A DNA stretch of 64,000 bases from Microbacterium sp. USTB-Y (GTDB lineage: Bacteria; Actinomycetota; Actinomycetes; Actinomycetales; Microbacteriaceae): the NCBI RefSeq assembly GCF_023703415.1, contig NZ_JAGMTU010000002.1, positions 124,001 to 188,000 of the forward strand, in the 5' to 3' direction. Positions within the stretch are counted from its first letter, which is position 1, and each line of letters starts with the position of its first letter. A model generated the notes under the pieces. It ran no database searches. It had not been told where the DNA came from and saw nothing but the letters and a program-made list of their open reading frames with translations. This document shows positions 35,588-45,685 of the stretch, one piece after another. The position numbers were made by a program, and so were the translations under genes.

Positions 35588-36241
35588 ATGACAATCCGGC
35601 GCCTCGTCGACATCTCCTCGACATCCACCTCGGTGACATCTCCCGTGCGGATCGGCGTGCTCGCGCTGCAGGGTGATGTGCGCGAGCACGCCGCGATCCT
35701 CACCGCGCTCGGGGCGGAGGCGATTCCCGTGCGCCGCCCCGAGCAGCTGGACGGGCTCGACGGCCTGGTGATCCCGGGCGGCGAGTCGAGTGTGATCGAC
35801 AAGCTGTCCCGGATCTTCGGGGTGCGGGATCCACTGCGTGCGCTCATCGCCGACGGCCTGCCGGTCTACGGCACGTGCGCCGGGCTGATCCTCCTCGCCG
35901 ACGAGATCGAGGGGGCGATCGACGGGCAGCTCACCTTCGGCGGGCTCGACGTCACCGTCGCGCGCAACGCGTTCGGCGGCCAGGTCGAGTCCTTCGAGAC
36001 GACCCTGGACGTCGACGGCATCGACGAGCCGGTGGACGCCACCTTCATCCGGGCCCCCCTCATCACGCGGGTGGGGCCGGGCGCCTCGGCGATCGCCGCC
36101 CTGCCCGACGGGGGTGTGGTGGCGGTGCAGCAGGGGAACCTGCTCGGCACGAGCTTCCACCCCGAGATGAACGGCGAGACGCGTCTGCATGCGCGGTTCC
36201 TGGAGCTGGTCGAGGCGCGCCGCGCCGTCGCGGCGGCCTGA
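35588..36241 (+). CDS. pdxT: Pyridoxal 5'-phosphate synthase glutaminase subunit
   Basis: This 217-residue class I glutaminase feeds ammonia to PdxS. The fold starts at RIGVLALQGD, with the GGESSVIDKL substrate loop, nucleophile Cys97 in GTCAGLILLA and the catalytic His in SFHPEMNGE. The first 20 residues before the fold are an extension. The ATG is supported by the -10 at 35575 with leaderless spacing, but internal GTGs at the fold start are possible. It is followed by yebC, as in other actinobacteria, while pdxS is 8 kb upstream. Confidence 0.95.
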   Translation: MTIRRLVDISSTSTSVTSPVRIGVLALQGDVREHAAILTALGAEAIPVRRPEQLDGLDGLVIPGGESSVIDKLSRIFGVRDPLRALIADGLPVYGTCAGLILLADEIEGAIDGQLTFGGLDVTVARNAFGGQVESFETTLDVDGIDEPVDATFIRAPLITRVGPGASAIAALPDGGVVAVQQGNLLGTSFHPEMNGETRLHARFLELVEARRAVAAA

Positions 36242-36345
36242 TCCCGGCGGTATCGCGCCGACCGTCGGTGCCCGGAGCGCGGATCTTCTAGAATGGACGA
36301 TGCCCTGGCGGGATGAACCACAGGGCGGATACGAGCGGGAGACAT

Positions 36346-37104
36346 ATGTCCGGGCATTCCAAGTGGGCCACGACCAAGCACAAGAAGGCCGTCATCGACG
36401 CGCGCCGTGCCAAGTCCTGGGCCAAGCTCATCAAGAACATCGAGGTCGCCGCCAAGCTCGGCGGACCCGACCAGGCCGGCAACCCGACGCTGTTCGACGC
36501 CGTGCTCAAGGCGAAGAAGACCTCCGTCCCGAAGGACAACATCGACCGCGCCATCAAGCGCGGCGCCGGCATCGGCGGCGAGTCGGTCGAGTACTCCTCG
36601 ATCATGTACGAGGGCTACGGCGCCCACGGCGTCGCGCTCATGATCGAGTGTCTGACCGACAACAAGAACCGCGCGGCGGCCGAGGTCCGCACCGCGCTGA
36701 GCCGCAACGGCGGAACCCTCGCCGACCCGGGAAGCGTGGCCTACAACTTCACCCGCAAGGGCGTGATCGTCGTCGAGGGCGAGAACACCACCGAGGACGA
36801 CGTCATGATGGCGGCGCTCGAGGCCGGCGCCGAGGAGATCGAGCCGCACGCGCAGGGCTTCGAGATCATCACCGACGCCTCCGACCTGGTCGCGGTGCGC
36901 ACCGCCCTCCAGGAGGCGGGCATCGAGTACGAGTCCGCCGACGTCGAGTTCGTCCCCAACCTCAAGGTGGAGATCGACGCCGAGGCGGCGCGCAAGATCT
37001 TCCGTCTCATCGACGCGCTCGAGGACAGCGACGACGTGCAGAACGTCTACGCGAACTTCGACCTCACGCCCGAGGTGCAGGCCGAGCTCGAGAACGACGA
37101 GTAA
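36346..37104 (+). CDS. yebC: YebC/PmpR family protein
   Basis: The 252-residue protein opens with the invariant [14 protein letters not shown] and has [15 protein letters not shown] and [14 protein letters not shown]. Members are DNA-binding regulators or help translation through difficult stretches. The ATG at 36346 is fixed by the family N-terminus; GGGAG lies 4 nt upstream. TAGAAT (36289-36294) is a likely -10, leaving a UTR of about 45 nt with a 6-bp hairpin. Confidence 0.95.
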   Translation: MSGHSKWATTKHKKAVIDARRAKSWAKLIKNIEVAAKLGGPDQAGNPTLFDAVLKAKKTSVPKDNIDRAIKRGAGIGGESVEYSSIMYEGYGAHGVALMIECLTDNKNRAAAEVRTALSRNGGTLADPGSVAYNFTRKGVIVVEGENTTEDDVMMAALEAGAEEIEPHAQGFEIITDASDLVAVRTALQEAGIEYESADVEFVPNLKVEIDAEAARKIFRLIDALEDSDDVQNVYANFDLTPEVQAELENDE

Positions 37105-37120
37105 GCCGCGAGACCCTTCG

Positions 37121-37750
37121 ATGGCCGCGCCGGAGACCGTCCCGTACGATCCGGCGTGGCCATCGGTCGCTTCGCGCTGGATCCGGTGGATCCGGGAGGT
37201 GCTCGCGCAGGCCGGAATCCCCGTCGCGGGGTTCCAGCACATCGGATCCACCGCAGTGCCGGGCCTCGCCGCCAAGGCGTACCTGGACCTCCAGCTCCTC
37301 GTCCCGGTGATCCCCGATGAAGCCGCGGTCAGCGCGGCGCTCGGGTCGCTCCTGATCGAGAGGGCGCGCGGATCCCGGCCCGACTCCCCAGGGGTCGATG
37401 TCGACACGCCTCGACCCGGATCCGACGCCCGTCACCATGAGAAGCTGCTCTACTTCCGGGAACTGGATCCGACGGGACCGGCGCAGGGGCTGATCCTGCA
37501 CGTGCGGCGCGCCGACTCGCCGTTCGCCGACTTCGTCGTCGCCTTCCGCGACTGGCTGCGCGCGGATCCCGCGGCCCGATCCGGGTACGAACGACTGAAG
37601 CGAAGGCTCGCGGAGGACAACGCCGCCGCTGCCGACCACGACGACTACACGAGGGCAAAGAGCGTGTTCATGGACCGCGCGCAGGCGGCGATGGGCTGGC
37701 CGCGCGCCTCGGCGGCGAGTGGCGGATCCGCGCCTAGCCTGGAGGGATGA
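37121..37750 (+). CDS. GrpB family protein (nucleotidyltransferase-like)
   Basis: The 209-residue protein has the UPF0157/GrpB signature HIGSTAVPGLAAKAYLDLQL, with the GS and Asp of a minimal nucleotidyltransferase fold, and the later HHEKLLYFRELD. In mycobacteria this domain is fused to dephospho-CoA kinase. Its substrate is unknown. It lies between yebC and ruvC and overlaps ruvC by ATGA. Confidence 0.82.
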   Translation: MAAPETVPYDPAWPSVASRWIRWIREVLAQAGIPVAGFQHIGSTAVPGLAAKAYLDLQLLVPVIPDEAAVSAALGSLLIERARGSRPDSPGVDVDTPRPGSDARHHEKLLYFRELDPTGPAQGLILHVRRADSPFADFVVAFRDWLRADPAARSGYERLKRRLAEDNAAAADHDDYTRAKSVFMDRAQAAMGWPRASAASGGSAPSLEG

Positions 37751-38334
37751 GCGGAGTACGACGGGTGCTGGGCATCGACCCCGGCCTCACGCGCTGCGGC
37801 GTCGGCGTGGTCGACGTCGACCCGATGCGCCGCGGCACGCTCGTGCACGTGGGCGTGATCCGCACCCCGGTGGATGCGCCGATCGGAGAGCGGCTCGCCG
37901 CGGTCGCCGCGGGGATCCGCGCGGTGATCGCCGAGCATGCACCGGATGCGGTGGCCGTGGAACGGGTCTTCGCCCAGCAGAACACGCACACCGTCATGGG
38001 CACGGCCCAGGCCAGCGGCGTCGCGCTGCTCGTCGCCGCCGAGCACGGTCTCCCCGCCGCCACCCACACGCCGAGCGAGGTGAAGGCGGCCGTGACCGGA
38101 TACGGCTCCGCGGACAAGAAGCAGGTGCAGGCGATGATCGCGCGCATCCTGCGGCTCGATGCTCCGCCGCAGCCCGCCGATGCGGCGGATGCCCTCGCGA
38201 TCGCTCTGTGCCACGCGTGGCGCGGGCCGGGTCTGATCGGCGCGGCGGGCGAGGGCGGCGCGCAGACGCCGGCCCAGAAGGCGTGGACCGATGCGGAGCG
38301 TGTCGCTCGAACATACCTACGAGCACGTGCGTAG
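37747..38334 (+). CDS. ruvC: Holliday junction endonuclease RuvC
   Basis: The 195-residue resolvase has VLGIDPGLTRCGVGVVD (first catalytic Asp11), AVERVFAQQNTHTVMGTAQA, and PADAADALAIALCH at the C-terminal catalytic site. It cuts Holliday junctions in the RuvABC complex. TAGCCT lies 6 nt before the ATG and GGAGGG directly abuts it. Its TAG stop is part of the -10-like TAGACT in front of ruvA. Confidence 0.96.
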   Translation: MSGVRRVLGIDPGLTRCGVGVVDVDPMRRGTLVHVGVIRTPVDAPIGERLAAVAAGIRAVIAEHAPDAVAVERVFAQQNTHTVMGTAQASGVALLVAAEHGLPAATHTPSEVKAAVTGYGSADKKQVQAMIARILRLDAPPQPADAADALAIALCHAWRGPGLIGAAGEGGAQTPAQKAWTDAERVARTYLRARA

Positions 38335-38343
38335 ACTGCTCAC

Positions 38344-38961
38344 ATGATCTCCTCCCTGCGTGGCATCGTGCTGTCCGCGACCACGGACTCCGTCATCATC
38401 GAGGTCGGGGGAGTCGGCTTCTCGGTCGCGGTCCCGGGCGATGTCGCACACACCGCCCGAGTGGGGCACGAACTGCGCCTGCACACCTCGCTGATCGTGC
38501 GCGAGGATGCACTTTCCCTCTACGGCTTCGCGGACTCCGCAGAGCTCGAGGTCTTCGGCCATCTGCTCTCCGTCACAGGAGTGGGGCCGAAGTCCGCCCT
38601 CGGGGTGCTCTCGCATCTCTCGGTCGACCAGATCGCGACCGCCGTCGCCGCGGACGACGATGCGCCCTTCCGCCGGGTCTCCGGGATCGGCCCGAAGACC
38701 GCGAAGCTCATCGTGGTGCAGCTCACCGGCAAGCTGCAGGCCCCCGTCGCGGCACCCGCGACGGCCTCGATCCCCGACGAGATCGGCACGCAGCTGATCG
38801 CGGCCCTCATCGGCCTCGGCTGGTCCGAGCGCGTCGCCGCCGAAGCCGCCGAACGGAGCACGACCGAGGCGAGCGAGACCGAACGCGGATCCGTGGCGCT
38901 GCTCCTGCGGCGCACGCTCGCGTCGCTCGGCCCCGCGCAGGGCGGGGCCGGCCGTGGTTGA
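38344..38961 (+). CDS. ruvA: Holliday junction branch migration protein RuvA
   Basis: The 205-residue protein has an OB-fold N-terminus [11 protein letters not shown], helix-hairpin-helix motifs [13 protein letters not shown] and [14 protein letters not shown], and a C-terminal RuvB-binding helix domain. It binds the four-way junction as a tetramer. TAGACT (38332-38337) lies 6 nt before the ATG and uses the ruvC stop codon, so a leaderless internal transcript is possible. It overlaps ruvB by 8 nt. Confidence 0.96.
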   Translation: MISSLRGIVLSATTDSVIIEVGGVGFSVAVPGDVAHTARVGHELRLHTSLIVREDALSLYGFADSAELEVFGHLLSVTGVGPKSALGVLSHLSVDQIATAVAADDDAPFRRVSGIGPKTAKLIVVQLTGKLQAPVAAPATASIPDEIGTQLIAALIGLGWSERVAAEAAERSTTEASETERGSVALLLRRTLASLGPAQGGAGRG

Positions 38962-39982
38962 GTTCCAGGATTCCGGCCAGGCCGTCGACGAGGCCGAGCT
39001 CGCCATCGAGGGCGCGCTGCGCCCGTCGAGCCTGGACGAGTTCGTCGGGCAGCACAAGGTCCGCGGGCAGATGAAGCTCCTGCTCGAGGCCGCGCGGATC
39101 CAGGATCGGCCGGCCGATCACATCCTGCTCTCCGGCCCTCCGGGGCTGGGCAAGACCACGCTCGCGATGATCGTGGCGCACGAGAGCGGCCGCCCGCTGC
39201 GGATGTCCAGCGGCCCGGCGATCCAGCACGCGGGCGACCTCGCGGCGCTGCTCAGCAGCCTGACGCCGGGCGAGGTGCTGTTCATCGACGAGATCCATCG
39301 CATGGCGCGCTCCGCCGAGGAGATGCTGTACCTCGCGATGGAGGACTTCCGCATCGACATCATGGTGGGCAAGGGGGCCGGGGCGACGAGCATCCCGCTC
39401 GAGCTCGCGCCGTTCACGCTCGTCGGGGCGACGACACGATCGGGCCTGCTGCCCAATCCGCTGCGCGACCGGTTCGGCTTCACCGCGCACCTCGAGTACT
39501 ACGAGCCGGATGAGCTCGAGCGCGTCGTGGAGCGCTCGGCGATCGTCCTGGGGGTGGGCGTGCCGGCGGTGGCCCGCGCCGAGATCGCCCGGCGCTCCCG
39601 CGGCACTCCGCGCATCGCCAACCGGCTTCTGCGCCGCGTCCGCGACTACGCCCTCGTGCACGGCGGGGGAGCGTCCGCGTCCGTCGACGACGTGCGCGCC
39701 GCGCTCGAGCTCTACGACGTCGACCGCATCGGACTCGACCGACTCGACCGCGCCGTCCTGGACGCCATCGTGCGCCGATTCCGCGGAGGGCCGGTGGGGC
39801 TCAGCACCCTCGCCGTCTCGGTCGGCGAGGAGGCCGACACCATCGAGAGCGTGGTCGAGCCGTACCTCGTACGGATCGGCTTCCTCGGTCGCACGCCCCG
39901 GGGTCGCATCGCGATGCCCGAGGCCTATGCGCATCTCGGAGCGGCGCACCCCGAGGGGGCCGCGTTGTTCGATGACCTATAA
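38954..39982 (+). CDS. ruvB: Holliday junction branch migration ATPase RuvB
   Basis: The 342-residue AAA+ motor has Walker [10 protein letters not shown] (61-69), Walker B LFIDEIHR, the sensor GATTRSGLL and a C-terminal winged helix ([27 protein letters not shown]). It starts at GTG 38954 inside the end of ruvA, so translation is coupled. It forms the hexameric pump of the RuvAB branch migrator. Confidence 0.97.
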   Translation: MVEFQDSGQAVDEAELAIEGALRPSSLDEFVGQHKVRGQMKLLLEAARIQDRPADHILLSGPPGLGKTTLAMIVAHESGRPLRMSSGPAIQHAGDLAALLSSLTPGEVLFIDEIHRMARSAEEMLYLAMEDFRIDIMVGKGAGATSIPLELAPFTLVGATTRSGLLPNPLRDRFGFTAHLEYYEPDELERVVERSAIVLGVGVPAVARAEIARRSRGTPRIANRLLRRVRDYALVHGGGASASVDDVRAALELYDVDRIGLDRLDRAVLDAIVRRFRGGPVGLSTLAVSVGEEADTIESVVEPYLVRIGFLGRTPRGRIAMPEAYAHLGAAHPEGAALFDDL

Positions 39983-40054
39983 TCGCTGAAGACTTCCACC
40001 GTCCCCATTTCTGTGCGCCATCGATGGCGCATGCCCGAAAGGTGCACCGCTCGC

Positions 40055-40504
40055 ATGAATATCGCGACCTTCTTCTCGCAGTACGGCCTGTTCTTCGTTC
40101 TGGCCATCCTGCTCGTCTTCATGGTGTTCTCCACGCGCCGCCGCAACAAGCGGATGAAGGAGGAGCAGGAGAAGAAGGCCCAGGAGACGGTGCCCGGCGC
40201 CCGGGTGCTGCTCCAGGGCGGCCTGTACGGCACGATCGTCGAGTTCGACCCGGAGAACCTGGACCGCCCGGCGAAGGTCGAGATCGCACCCGGAGTGGTC
40301 ATCGAGGTGCACTCGCAGGCGATCCTGCGCATCGTCGACGAGGAGCAGCCTGCCCCGGTCGAGGAGAGCGCGCACACGCCGCTCGACGAGCAGACGCCGC
40401 TGGACGAGCACACTCCGCTGGACGAGCGTGCCGGGGACATCCGCATCGAATCGGCCGAGGAGACCCGCGCGCGCCTGGAGCGCGAAGCCGACGACAAGAA
40501 CTGA
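40055..40504 (+). CDS. yajC: Preprotein translocase accessory subunit YajC
   Basis: The 149-residue protein has one membrane helix at about 9-28 (YGLFFVLAILLVFMVF), a basic cytoplasmic RRRNKRMKEEQEKK stretch and the YajC domain (VPGARVLLQGGLYGTIVE). The C-terminal tail contains three tandem copies of TPLDE[QHR], encoded by an 18-bp repeat at 40376-40429. It precedes secD-secF as usual. Confidence 0.93.
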   Translation: MNIATFFSQYGLFFVLAILLVFMVFSTRRRNKRMKEEQEKKAQETVPGARVLLQGGLYGTIVEFDPENLDRPAKVEIAPGVVIEVHSQAILRIVDEEQPAPVEESAHTPLDEQTPLDEHTPLDERAGDIRIESAEETRARLEREADDKN

Positions 40505-40573
40505 CGCGCGCCCCGCCCGGCGCACGACCGTCCCTCCGGACAGACCGTCCCCCTCAGAAAGCGAAGAACCTTC

Positions 40574-42301
40574 GTGGCATCGTCTTCTCCCGTCAAGCAC
40601 GCCTGGCGGGTCCTGCTCGGCCTGCTCATCGCCATCGGCGTCCTGTTCGGACTGAACGCCCTCGGCGTGTACGGCTTCGGCAAGAGCTCGTGGACGCCTC
40701 AGCTGGCCCTGGACCTGCAGGGCGGCACGCAGATCATCCTCAGCGCCCAGACCGCCGACGGCAAGGATCCGAACGCCGACCAGCTCACGCAGGCCGCGCA
40801 GATCATCCGTCAGCGCGTCGACGCCTCGGGAGTCGGCGAGTCCGACATCACGACCGAGGGCGGGCGCAACATCGTCGTCCAGATCGCCGGCAAGGCGGAC
40901 GAGGCGACGCGCAACCGGATCCAGGCGAGCGCCAAGATGGAGCTGCGCGCGGTGCTGGCGGCGACCAGTCCGTCCACCTCCTTCGTGGGCGATGACGGCA
41001 AGTCGACGCCGTACCCGACTCCGGCCCCGGGCCTCGCCTCCACGCCGTCGCCGTCGCCCACTGACGGCAGCGACATGTCGTGGGTGACGCCGAAGCTGCA
41101 GGCCGAGTTCCTCGCCTTCGACTGCAAGACGAAGCGCGACGCCGCGAAGCAGCCGACGGATCAGCCGCTCATCGCCTGCGACAGCAGCGGGCAGGCCAAA
41201 TACCTGCTCGGGCCTGTGGAGCTCGACGGCACGTCGATCAAGGATGCGACGGCCGGCCTGAACCAGCAGAACGGCCAGTGGGAGGTCAACCTGACCTTCG
41301 ACGGCAAGGGCACCGACGCCTTCGGCAAGGTCAGCCAGCGCCTCTACGCCTTCACGCAGCAGAACCAGACGCCGCGCAACCAATTCGCCTTCGTGCTCGA
41401 CGGGTCGGTCATCTCCGCACCGACCATGAACGGCGTCATCCTCGACGGACGCCCGTCGATCAGCGGCTCGTTCACCCAGGAGACCGCGAAGAGCCTGGCC
41501 GACCAGCTCAAGTTCGGTGCGCTGCCGCTCAGCTTCACGGTGCAGAGCTCCGACACCATCTCGGCGACCCTCGGCTCCCAGCAGCTGCAGATCGGCCTCA
41601 TCGCCGGACTCATCGGCCTCGGGCTCGTCGCGATCTACTCGCTGCTCAGCTATCGCGCGCTCGGCTTCGTCATCATCGCCTCGATCGCCGTGATGGCGGT
41701 CATCACCTACGTGCTCATCTGCATCCTGGGCTGGCGCATGGGCTTCCGGCTGTCGCTGGCCGGCGTGGCCGGTCTGATCGTGTCGATCGGATTCACGGCG
41801 GACTCGTTCATCGTCTACTTCGAGCGAATAAGGGACGAGCTGCGCGACGGGAAGTCCATCACCGGTGCGGTGGAGGACGGCTGGAGCCGCGCCAAGCGCA
41901 CGATCTACATCTCCAAGTCGATCAACATCCTCGCGGCCGTGGTGCTGTACATCCTCGCCGACGCGACGGTCAAGGGCTTCGCCTTCACGCTCGGTCTCAC
42001 GACCCTCATCGACGTGCTGATCTTCGTGGTCTTCACGCACCCGGTCATGCAGCTCCTGGCCCGTACCCGGTTCTTCGGCAACGGTCACCCGCTCTCCGGG
42101 ATGGATCCGGAGGCGCTGGGAGCGGTCTACCGTGGACGCACCGAGTACCGTGCAGTGGCGACGGCCTCCCAGGGCAAGGCAGCCCGTGCCGGCCGCTCGC
42201 GCGGTGAGGCGGAGCGCCGCCAGACGATCGCCGAACGAAAGCGCGCGGAGGCCCAGGCCACCGCGGACCAGGGCGCGAGCCGGAACGGGGAGAACGACTG
42301 A
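40574..42301 (+). CDS. secD: Protein translocase subunit SecD
   Basis: This 575-residue RND-type membrane protein uses the proton gradient to pull secreted proteins out. The first helix is near residues 10-30. The large extracytoplasmic P1 domain contains LALDLQGGTQIIL and a Pro/Ser-rich insert (about residues 148-166) common in actinobacterial SecD. The last five helices include AGVAGLIVSIGFTADSFIVY. The GTG start lacks a strong ribosome site. Its stop overlaps the secF start by one base (TGATG). Confidence 0.96.
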   Translation: MASSSPVKHAWRVLLGLLIAIGVLFGLNALGVYGFGKSSWTPQLALDLQGGTQIILSAQTADGKDPNADQLTQAAQIIRQRVDASGVGESDITTEGGRNIVVQIAGKADEATRNRIQASAKMELRAVLAATSPSTSFVGDDGKSTPYPTPAPGLASTPSPSPTDGSDMSWVTPKLQAEFLAFDCKTKRDAAKQPTDQPLIACDSSGQAKYLLGPVELDGTSIKDATAGLNQQNGQWEVNLTFDGKGTDAFGKVSQRLYAFTQQNQTPRNQFAFVLDGSVISAPTMNGVILDGRPSISGSFTQETAKSLADQLKFGALPLSFTVQSSDTISATLGSQQLQIGLIAGLIGLGLVAIYSLLSYRALGFVIIASIAVMAVITYVLICILGWRMGFRLSLAGVAGLIVSIGFTADSFIVYFERIRDELRDGKSITGAVEDGWSRAKRTIYISKSINILAAVVLYILADATVKGFAFTLGLTTLIDVLIFVVFTHPVMQLLARTRFFGNGHPLSGMDPEALGAVYRGRTEYRAVATASQGKAARAGRSRGEAERRQTIAERKRAEAQATADQGASRNGEND

Positions 42302-43302
42302 TGCGCTCCATGAACGAGCTCGGCAACGATCTCTACTCCGGCAAGACCTCCTTCCCGTTCGTCGGGAGACGGCGGCTCTGGTTCATCATCGCGATCCTGC
42401 TCGTCGTGGGCTCGGCGCTCGTGCCGCTGTTCCGCCCGGTGCAGTTCTCGATCGAGTTCACCGGCGGATCCCAGTTCACCGTCGAGGCTCCGGCGAACCG
42501 CAACCAGGACATCGCGACGACGGCGGTGCGCTCGGTGCTGCCGAACGTCACCACGAAGGTGACCACGGTCAACAACCGCGACATCCGCGTGCAGACGGCT
42601 CAGCTCAAGAGCGAGCAGCAGAGCCACGACGTCGCGGCCGCCCTCGCGAAGGCCTACGGGGTCTCCGTGGACAAGGTGAACACCTCGTTCATCGGCCCGA
42701 GCTGGGGCGAGGGGGTGACCCGTCAGTCGCTGTGGGGCCTCGCGATCTTCCTCGCGCTGACGTTCCTGATCCTGGCGATCTACTTCCGCACCTGGAAGAT
42801 GTCGGCGGCGTCCATCCTCGGCCTGCTCGACGTGCTCGTCATCACGGTCGGCGTGTACGCCCTGGCCGGGTTCGAGATCTCGCCGGCGGCGGTGATCGGC
42901 TTCCTGACGATCCTCGCCTACTCGCTCTACGACACCACGGTCGTGTTCGACAAGATCCGCGAGAACACGAGCGAAGAGGGCACGAAGTCGTCGCGCACGT
43001 TCGGCGAGGCCGTGAACCTCGCCGTGAACCAGACGCTGGTCCGCTCGATCAACACGGCGGTCATCGCGGCGCTCCCGGTCGGTGCGATCCTCTTCATCGG
43101 CGCGTTCTGGCTGGGTGCGCAGACGCTGACGGACATCTCGCTGTCGATCTTCGTGGGCATCATCGTGGCCGCGTACTCGACGCTGTTCGTCGCGGCTCCG
43201 CTGTACTCCCTCTTCCGCGAGAACGAGCCGGCCATCCGCGAGCACGACAAGCGCGTGCTCGCGGCCCGCGAGCGCGCGACGGTCAGCGCGGTCGAGGTCT
43301 GA
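42301..43302 (+). CDS. secF: Protein translocase subunit SecF
   Basis: The 333-residue partner of SecD has six membrane helices. Motifs are SIEFTGGSQFTVE after helix 1 and GFLTILAYSLYDTTVVFDKI, followed by NLAVNQTLVRSINTAV. It is co-translated with secD through the TGATG overlap. A bulged hairpin follows before rel. Confidence 0.96.
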   Translation: MRSMNELGNDLYSGKTSFPFVGRRRLWFIIAILLVVGSALVPLFRPVQFSIEFTGGSQFTVEAPANRNQDIATTAVRSVLPNVTTKVTTVNNRDIRVQTAQLKSEQQSHDVAAALAKAYGVSVDKVNTSFIGPSWGEGVTRQSLWGLAIFLALTFLILAIYFRTWKMSAASILGLLDVLVITVGVYALAGFEISPAAVIGFLTILAYSLYDTTVVFDKIRENTSEEGTKSSRTFGEAVNLAVNQTLVRSINTAVIAALPVGAILFIGAFWLGAQTLTDISLSIFVGIIVAAYSTLFVAAPLYSLFRENEPAIREHDKRVLAARERATVSAVEV

Positions 43303-43308
43303 TGCCCC

Positions 43309-43341
43309 GCAGGGTCGGCGACGGGCAGTCGTCGCCCCTGC
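43309..43341 (+). terminator. Possible bulged terminator after secF
   Basis: GCAGG plus GGCGACG pairs with CGTCGCC plus CCTGC around a 6-nt loop, with a 3-nt bulge. TAGGAT (43369-43374) downstream is a probable -10 for rel. Confidence 0.4.
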
Positions 43342-43392
43342 ACGGGATCCCGCGCTCCTGGGCGCTTGTAGGATGATCTGCCTGGAGGTCGG

Positions 43393-45654
43393 ATGAGCGA
43401 GGTCGGGACGACGCCGGGGGCGCCGGCACAGGGATCGAGTCTGCGCAGGCTCGTGCCCCGCATCTTCTCGCGCGCGCCCCGGATCAACGACCTCGACAAC
43501 CTCATCCGCACGGTGCGGCAGAACCACCCGCGCGGAGATCTCGCGATCATCGAGCGCGCCTACGCCGTGGCGGCCGAGAAGCACGCGGGGCAGAAGCGTC
43601 AGAGCGGTGAGCCGTACATCACGCATCCGCTCGCGGTCGCGCAGATCCTCGCCGATCTCGGCCTCGGCCCGCGGGCGATCGCGGCCGCCCTGTTGCACGA
43701 CACCGTCGAGGACACCGGCTACGCCCTGACCGACCTCACCGCGACGTTCGGCGACGAGGTCGCGATGCTGGTCGACGGCGTCACCAAGCTCGACAAGGTC
43801 AAGTACGGGGACAGCGCGCAGGCCGAGACCGTCCGCAAGATGATCGTCGCGATGTCGAAGGACATCCGGGTCCTGATCATCAAGCTCGCCGATCGCCTGC
43901 ACAACGCGCGCACGTGGGGCTTCGTGCCGCCCGAGAAGGCGGCGAAGAAGGCCACCGAGACCCTCGAGATCTATGCTCCGCTCGCGCATCGCCTCGGGAT
44001 CCAGGCGATCAAGTCGGAGCTCGAGGATCTCTCCTTCGCCGTGCTGCATCCGAAGATCTACGCCGAGATCGACAGTCTCATCAAGCAGCGCACCCCCCAG
44101 CGGGAGAAGTACATCCGCGAGGTCGTCGACGCGGTCGAGAGCGATCTGCGCGACTTGCGGGTCCGCGGCAAGGTCGCCGGGCGGCCGAAGCAGCTCTACT
44201 CCGTCTACCAGAAGATGGTCGTCCGCGGACGCGAGTTCGACGACATCTACGACCTCATCGGCATCCGCGTGCTCGTCGGCACGGTGCGGGACTGCTACGC
44301 GGTGCTCGGTGCGATCCACGCCCGCTGGACTCCGCTGCCCGGCCGGTTCAAGGACTACATCGCGACTCCGAAGTTCAACCTCTACCAGTCGCTGCACACC
44401 ACGGTTATCGGCCCCGGCGGACGCACGGTGGAGATCCAGATCCGCACGCACGAGATGCACCAGCAGGCGGAGTTCGGCGTCGCCGCGCACTGGATGTACA
44501 AGGAGCGGATGAACGGCGGCGGCAAGGGCTCCACGGCAGACGCCGACATGACCTGGCTCGCGCACATCTCGGACTGGCAGGCGGAGACGGCGGATCCGAG
44601 CGAGTTCCTCGACTCGCTGCGCTTCGAGATCGGCGCGAAGGAAGTCTACGTCTTCACGCCGAAGGGACGCGTGATCGGACTGCCCTCGGGCGCCACGCCG
44701 GTCGACTTCGCCTACGCCGTGCACACGGAGATCGGCCATCGCACGATGGGCGCCAAGGTCAACGGGCGCCTCGTGCCCCTGGAGACCGCGCTCAACAGCG
44801 GCGACGTGGTCGAGGTGTTCACCTCGAAGAACCCCGACGCGGGCCCTAGCCAGGACTGGCTGACGTTCGTGAAGAGCACCCGCGCGCGGAACAAGATCCG
44901 CGGGTGGTTCACGAAGGAGCGCCGCGAGGAGGCGATCGAGCAGGGCAAGGAGGCCATCGCCCGCGCGATGCGCCGCCAGAACCTGCCCCTGCAGCGTCTG
45001 ATGAGCCAGGAGTCGTTCACCGAGGTCGCACACCAGCTGCGCTACGAGGACGTCTCGGCGCTCTACGCCGCGGTCGGCGAAGGGCACGTCTCCACCCAGT
45101 CGGTGCTGGAGAAGGTCACCGCACTGATCTCCACGACCGAGGACACCTCGACCGGGGCGATCGACATCCCCGCCCAGGGACGCAGCCGAATACCGCGCGA
45201 AGGCGATTCCGGCGTGCTGGTGCGCGGCGCCGCCGACATCCTCGTCAAGCTCGCGAAGTGCTGCACCCCGGTGCCCGGCGACGACATCGTCGGATTCGTG
45301 ACCCGGGGGAGCGGCGTCTCGGTGCACCGCTCGGACTGCGTGAACGTGAAGGCGCTGTCGGTGGAGAAGGACCGGATGGTCGACGTGGAGTGGGCGCCGA
45401 CCACCCGCAGCGTGTTCCTCGTGCAGATCCAGGTCGAAGCGCTCGACCGGTCGGGCCTGCTGTCCGATGTCACGCGGGTGCTCAGCGAGCATCACGTCAA
45501 CATCCTCTCCGCCACGGTGCAGACCACGAACGACCGGCTCGCGCTGAGTCGCTTCGTGTTCGAGATGGGGGACACGGTGCACCTCGACCGGGTCCTCAAC
45601 GCGGTGCGCCGGATCGACGCCGTCTACGACGTGTACCGGGTCACCTCGTCCTGA
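43393..45654 (+). CDS. rel: Bifunctional (p)ppGpp synthetase/hydrolase
   Basis: The 753-residue RSH enzyme has an HD hydrolase domain with His102-Asp103 in ALLHDTVEDT. The synthetase domain contains DIYDLIGIRVLV and FKDYIATPKFNLYQSLHTT. A TGS domain (VYVFTPKGRVIGLPSGATPV) and a C-terminal ACT domain (VFLVQIQVEALDRSGLLSDV) follow. It controls the stringent response. ATG at 43393 follows GGAGG by 4 nt. Confidence 0.97.
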   Translation: MSEVGTTPGAPAQGSSLRRLVPRIFSRAPRINDLDNLIRTVRQNHPRGDLAIIERAYAVAAEKHAGQKRQSGEPYITHPLAVAQILADLGLGPRAIAAALLHDTVEDTGYALTDLTATFGDEVAMLVDGVTKLDKVKYGDSAQAETVRKMIVAMSKDIRVLIIKLADRLHNARTWGFVPPEKAAKKATETLEIYAPLAHRLGIQAIKSELEDLSFAVLHPKIYAEIDSLIKQRTPQREKYIREVVDAVESDLRDLRVRGKVAGRPKQLYSVYQKMVVRGREFDDIYDLIGIRVLVGTVRDCYAVLGAIHARWTPLPGRFKDYIATPKFNLYQSLHTTVIGPGGRTVEIQIRTHEMHQQAEFGVAAHWMYKERMNGGGKGSTADADMTWLAHISDWQAETADPSEFLDSLRFEIGAKEVYVFTPKGRVIGLPSGATPVDFAYAVHTEIGHRTMGAKVNGRLVPLETALNSGDVVEVFTSKNPDAGPSQDWLTFVKSTRARNKIRGWFTKERREEAIEQGKEAIARAMRRQNLPLQRLMSQESFTEVAHQLRYEDVSALYAAVGEGHVSTQSVLEKVTALISTTEDTSTGAIDIPAQGRSRIPREGDSGVLVRGAADILVKLAKCCTPVPGDDIVGFVTRGSGVSVHRSDCVNVKALSVEKDRMVDVEWAPTTRSVFLVQIQVEALDRSGLLSDVTRVLSEHHVNILSATVQTTNDRLALSRFVFEMGDTVHLDRVLNAVRRIDAVYDVYRVTSS

Positions 45655-45685
45655 CTCCGGCCCTCAGACCGCGCGTGCCGTGGCG

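Noticed and set aside
42127..45582. A 1151-codon open frame on the minus strand opposite secF/rel, and similar long frames at 21502-25038 (-), 52235-54679 (-) and 380-2116 (+)
   Set aside because: They are antisense shadows of clear genes, caused by high GC at third positions. Their translations are Arg/Asp/His/Glu-rich, without family motifs.
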